From assembly GCA_030598425.1 (NCBI GenBank), contig JAUVPY010000193.1:1-5926 (forward strand): DNA of 5,926 bases, read 5' to 3'. The notes under the pieces were generated by a model. The model did not search any database. It was not told the origin of the DNA and saw only the letters and a program-made list of their open reading frames with translations. Position numbers and translations under genes: made by a program. Positions 5,690-5,926 of the stretch are shown here, piece after piece. Every line of letters starts with the position of its first letter. Positions within the stretch are counted from its first letter, which is position 1. Source of the DNA: Anaerolineae bacterium (GTDB taxonomy: Bacteria > Chloroflexota > Anaerolineae > 4572-78 > NAK82).

Positions 5690-5926
5690 ATGCAAGCAGC
5701 GGTGTTTCTCGGTCGTGAGAAGATCGAAGTTCAACAAGTTCCGCCCCCTGTATGCGGAGATCATGAACTCCTGCTGCGCGTTGAGGTTGTGGGTATCTGC
5801 GGCACCGACGTCAAGACCTATTTCCAGGGGCCTCGCGGTGTTCTGAAACCCCCACACATCATCGGGCACGAGATCGCGGGAACGGTGATCCAGGTGGGGG
5901 CGGAGGTGCAGGGCTACTCCGAAGGG
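5690..5926 (+). CDS. Zinc-dependent medium-chain alcohol/polyol dehydrogenase, N-terminal part
   Basis: The first 79 residues of an MDR-family NAD(P)-dependent dehydrogenase; the rest lies beyond the window edge. The catalytic-zinc signature is clear: GICGTDVKTY (35-44) supplies the zinc ligand Cys37, with Asp40 conserved, and GHEIAGTV (59-66) supplies His60 and Glu61. The start MQAAVFLGREKIEVQQVP is typical for the sorbitol, threonine and galactitol dehydrogenase-like branch, but the substrate cannot be read from this fragment. The structural-zinc cysteine loop and the Rossmann domain are outside the window. ATG at 5690 is supported by GGAGA (5676-5680) with a 9-nt spacer. It is transcribed from its own promoter, with a long leader holding two hairpins, away from the small membrane-protein gene. 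Truncation is by the window edge only. Confidence 0.93.
   Translation, partial: MQAAVFLGREKIEVQQVPPPVCGDHELLLRVEVVGICGTDVKTYFQGPRGVLKPPHIIGHEIAGTVIQVGAEVQGYSEG

Overview
The window looks like ordinary chromosomal DNA from a free-living bacterium. I would place it in the phylum Chloroflexota (Anaerolineae-like). That placement is inferred from a large soluble TPR protein next to a cdaA-cdaR pair, Thr/Pro '(TP)n' tails on envelope proteins, and moderately GC-rich coding DNA with purine-rich ribosome binding sites. No 16S rRNA or tRNA is present to confirm it. I see no mobile element, CRISPR array or phage gene.

Layout: (1) 1-60 is a rho-independent terminator closing a gene left of the window. 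(2) 94-123 is the promoter region, and 155-2434 encodes a 759-residue TPR scaffold protein. (3) 2435-2849 is a 415-bp gap with no convincing gene and only short hairpins. (4) 2850-3674 encodes CdaA, the membrane-bound diadenylate cyclase, starting at TTG. After a 66-bp spacer containing a hairpin, 3741-5036 encodes CdaR (YbbR-domain protein), its extracytoplasmic regulator. (5) Convergent to these, 5105-5311 on the minus strand encodes a 68-residue single-pass membrane protein of unknown function with a Thr/Pro tail. (6) 5312-5689 is a divergent promoter region with one strong promoter per strand; the rightward one makes a leader of about 176 nt containing two hairpins. (7) 5690-5926 is the start of a zinc-dependent medium-chain alcohol/polyol dehydrogenase, cut by the window edge.

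How the genes work together: CdaA makes cyclic di-AMP from two ATP at the inner face of the membrane, and CdaR modulates it from the outside. In other bacteria this module controls potassium and osmolyte balance and cell-wall homeostasis. The usual third partner, glmM, does not follow cdaR here. The TPR gene lies upstream on the same strand, but 415 bp away, so co-transcription is open. The small membrane protein and the dehydrogenase are separate units fired from divergent promoters.

The clearest unexpected pattern is a shared promoter core, TGTGnTATACT, at all three promoters called here. Two of these also have TTGAAA at exactly 17 bp. Nothing in the window clearly represents a new biological system; the best leads are the promoter rule, the structured leader of the dehydrogenase, and the unexplained small membrane protein.
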